Origin: Streptomyces sp. JJ66 | GTDB taxonomy: Bacteria; Actinomycetota; Actinomycetes; Streptomycetales; Streptomycetaceae | Reading direction: 5' to 3' | DNA length: 64,000 bases | Assembly (NCBI RefSeq): GCF_019303495.1 | Contig: NZ_JAEVFI010000002.1 | Location: 284,441-348,440, forward strand | Shown: piece after piece, positions 62,207-64,000 of the stretch | Numbering within the stretch: the first letter of the stretch is position 1 | How the letters are laid out: each line of letters begins with the position of its first letter | Notes under the pieces: generated by a model | The model's database searches: none | What the model was told of the DNA's origin: nothing | What the model saw: the letters and a program-made list of their open reading frames with translations, nothing else | Translations under genes and position numbers: made by a program

Positions 62207-62806
62207 ATGAGTCCCCAGCACCAGATCACGGCACTGATCCAGGCCGCCGATCAGGGGGCGGAGTCTTACACTTTGATCAACCCGTGGAACTCGCGGCGTA
62301 AGTTCGCGGCTTTCGCGTGCGTCGCGGAGCACTACGGCTACCGCTACGCGGGCCTTTCCCCCGATTTCAACACGGGCCGGAGCTACCCCGTCTTCGCGTT
62401 CCGGCGGCTCCCGGACGCGGACCGGCGCCTGGCCCACGCCCGGGCGCAGTGGCCACAGGCGACGAACGGCGGCCCGCTGCCGGGCATGCGGCCGGACGGC
62501 CGCGCTCTCACACCACTGCCCGAGCACCAGCGCGAGGTGGACCTGCTGCACGCGCGCATCATGGTGGACCTCTACGGCACGTCGCGCTTCGCCCGGCTGA
62601 AGCGGCTCGCGCTCCTGGTACCGATGGGATTCTTCGCCGCCGTCGCCCTCACCGGCGCCCTGGTCACAGCAGGTCTCGCCCTCGCCGGTGGGGCGAGCGC
62701 GATCTGGCTCGCGTACCTCTTCCTGTCCTCGGCGTTCATGCGCCGCCGCCACATCACGTACCGCCGCAGGCTCGAAGCCGCCGACATCACCTGGCCACCG
62801 CGCTGA
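62207..62806 (+). CDS. small membrane protein, function unknown
   Basis: A 199-aa protein with two C-terminal transmembrane helices (LALLVPMGFFAAVALTGALV, GASAIWLAYLFLSSAFM) and a cytosolic N-terminal domain (FAAFACVAEHYGYRYAGLSPD). GGAGGCGGA before the ATG gives a clear ribosome site. It diverges from the T7SS-like operon across a 194-bp gap that should contain promoters for both. I cannot assign it. Confidence 0.82.
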   Translation: MSPQHQITALIQAADQGAESYTLINPWNSRRKFAAFACVAEHYGYRYAGLSPDFNTGRSYPVFAFRRLPDADRRLAHARAQWPQATNGGPLPGMRPDGRALTPLPEHQREVDLLHARIMVDLYGTSRFARLKRLALLVPMGFFAAVALTGALVTAGLALAGGASAIWLAYLFLSSAFMRRRHITYRRRLEAADITWPPR

Positions 62807-63282
62807 CCACTGGCCCGAGGCCCACCGCAATAGCACGCGACGGCCAGGACGGCGGCAAAGCCAGGAGGGTCGCTTACGCGTTCGGAGCACACAGCTGTGT
62901 GAGACTGCACCGGGCGAAGCCCCGCCGGGACCTCACCTCACGGATTGGCGACCAGGTGCATCCTCACCGATGCCTGCCCCGGGGCTGCCATGTTCGCTGG
63001 GGCGGCAAGAGAGCCCGTGGCTCGCGGCACGAGGACGTCCCGGCCGCACACCTGCACAAGGTTCTTCACCTCTGTCGGCACGAAGCCACGGCGCATGTGG
63101 GGTCCTGGTCGGCATGCTCATCGAGTCCGAGTCTCGGCGTGCCCGGACCCCGCGAGAACGGCAGCGATCCCGGGTACGGCCAGAAGCACAAGCCGTTCGG
63201 CGCGCACCTTCAATCCGGGCCGCACCGAGAGGACACCACCTTCCGCGTCACGTTGCGAATGGCTTGGAATATGAGAGCCGCA
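62807..63282. other. 476-bp intergenic region between convergent genes
   Basis: No ORF with convincing codon bias or protein-like content. I saw only a small GGGC/GCCC hairpin near 62910-62925 and no terminator with confidence. It could be a decayed gene. Confidence 0.5.
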
Positions 63283-64000
63283 TCAACGGACGATGGTCTG
63301 GATTTCCTGTACCGTTACTTCTACTTCGTCGGTCGATAGTCCATCAGGAATGGCTGGCTGTTGCGGGGGGCCATCAGGATTGTCAGTCGCAGTCCATGTG
63401 ATGTCCCAGACAATTTGGACCTGCAGGGGATATGTGTCGCCACCAGAGGACTGGCGGTATGTGATGTTGCAGTTTTCCTCTGCAGTGTTGACTTTATAGC
63501 CCTCCTCTGTCTCGTCGAGGCTATAGGTACAAAATTTCGGATCAGCGTGGCCAGTCCCTGCGTCTATTCGCAGTTCCGTAGGAGTTGCAACTGTTGTCGC
63601 TGCTATATCGAGACCGAAGTCCTGGAACGTAGCTGTGACCCACACGCGATCGAGCGGCGCATGGAAAGTTGCATGTGTTTCCAGATTGACCTTCTGGTTA
63701 TCGGCAGAAGGGCTGAGGGTAACCGGCGGTGCGGGGAGCGTCATATAGCGAAAGGCAATCATGGACAGCACCACGGGCGATATTGCCATATCAGGAAGCG
63801 CGTCGCCGTCCGGAACCCACTGGATACTATCACCCAGAGCACCGCATTCCCTCATGGCTGCCGCCCATTTATCATCTCTTTCACGGCGAACGTCGTAGGT
63901 GCGATACCACCACGCACCCTCTTCATCCTCGTGGTAATCATCGATTCCTCCGCGGGCATCAACACCAGAAGGAAGATTCTCCGACATTTCCTCGGATTCA
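63283..64000 (-). CDS. secreted-protein paralogue of 47566 gene, cut by window edge
   Basis: Partial, 5' end outside the window: the frame remains open from the ATG at 63987 to the edge, and no good ribosome site lies before that ATG. The visible 235 residues end in VQEIQTIVR and match the protein at 47566-48585 in the beta-rich half (about 150 residues). The region is much lower in GC than the surroundings: 28 G+C in the 60 bases 63481-63540, about 47 percent. That suggests foreign origin or relaxed composition. The function is unknown. Confidence 0.8.
   Translation of the reverse strand, partial: ESEEMSENLPSGVDARGGIDDYHEDEEGAWWYRTYDVRRERDDKWAAAMRECGALGDSIQWVPDGDALPDMAISPVVLSMIAFRYMTLPAPPVTLSPSADNQKVNLETHATFHAPLDRVWVTATFQDFGLDIAATTVATPTELRIDAGTGHADPKFCTYSLDETEEGYKVNTAEENCNITYRQSSGGDTYPLQVQIVWDITWTATDNPDGPPQQPAIPDGLSTDEVEVTVQEIQTIVR

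Noticed and set aside
62807..63282. Reading the convergent gap as a coding gene
   Set aside because: The overlapping open frames show unlikely composition and no ribosome site, so no gene is called.

Overview
The window is chromosomal DNA of a Streptomyces-like actinomycete. GC is very high and genes use GTG and TTG starts freely. Recognisable actinobacterial families are present: PknG with GlnH/GlnX, group II truncated haemoglobin, EttA, an SsbB-type SSB, YfjP-like GTPases, a Tad/Flp pilus and WXG100-like proteins. No rRNA, insertion sequence, integrase or CRISPR array was seen. One tRNA gene, tRNA-Arg(UCU), lies at 26287.

Layout. (1) 175-1913: an MscS-type channel and an HNH endonuclease. 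(2) 2142-12832: one long forward operon-like run of GlnX-like membrane protein, GlnH-like binding protein, a coiled-coil protein, the PknG kinase, a PP2C phosphatase, a von Willebrand A protein and an FHA/zinc-ribbon protein. This is a complete Ser/Thr phosphorylation module. (3) 12987-14821: an ABC-2 exporter, closed by a perfect 13-bp inverted-repeat terminator. (4) 15042-18258: GlbO, a conserved protein, a hotdog thioesterase and EttA. (5) 18531-25988: an LAXTG-anchored thioester-domain surface protein that lacks its cysteine, a short SSB and two large GTPases. (6) 26287-38918: tRNA-Arg followed by a 12-kb defence island. It holds a PUA/EVE-like + CBS + HEPN protein, a Ser/Thr kinase with a repeat tail, a complete type I restriction-modification system (R, S, M) and a separate N6-adenine methylase that carries its own helix-turn-helix. 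(7) 39070-47184: an unrecognised ORF, an XRE regulator, an M23 peptidase with a P domain, a DUF5954-like protein, a LuxR-family regulator, a metallophosphoesterase and the MgtE magnesium transporter. (8) 47566-59453: a secreted protein, a lipoprotein, a LysM/BTAD membrane protein and a Tad pilus locus (TadG, two TadE, Flp pilin, TadC, TadB, TadA, TadZ, CpaB/SAF-like). (9) 59663-64000: a three-gene type VII secretion-like operon, a small membrane protein, and at the right edge a low-GC partial paralogue of the secreted protein at 47566.

The most interesting part is the defence island beside the tRNA gene. A predicted modified-base reader fused to a nucleotide-sensing CBS pair and a HEPN RNase-like domain sits tail to tail with a kinase that follows the type I RM genes. 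The functional link is my inference. The domains and gene order are read from the sequence.
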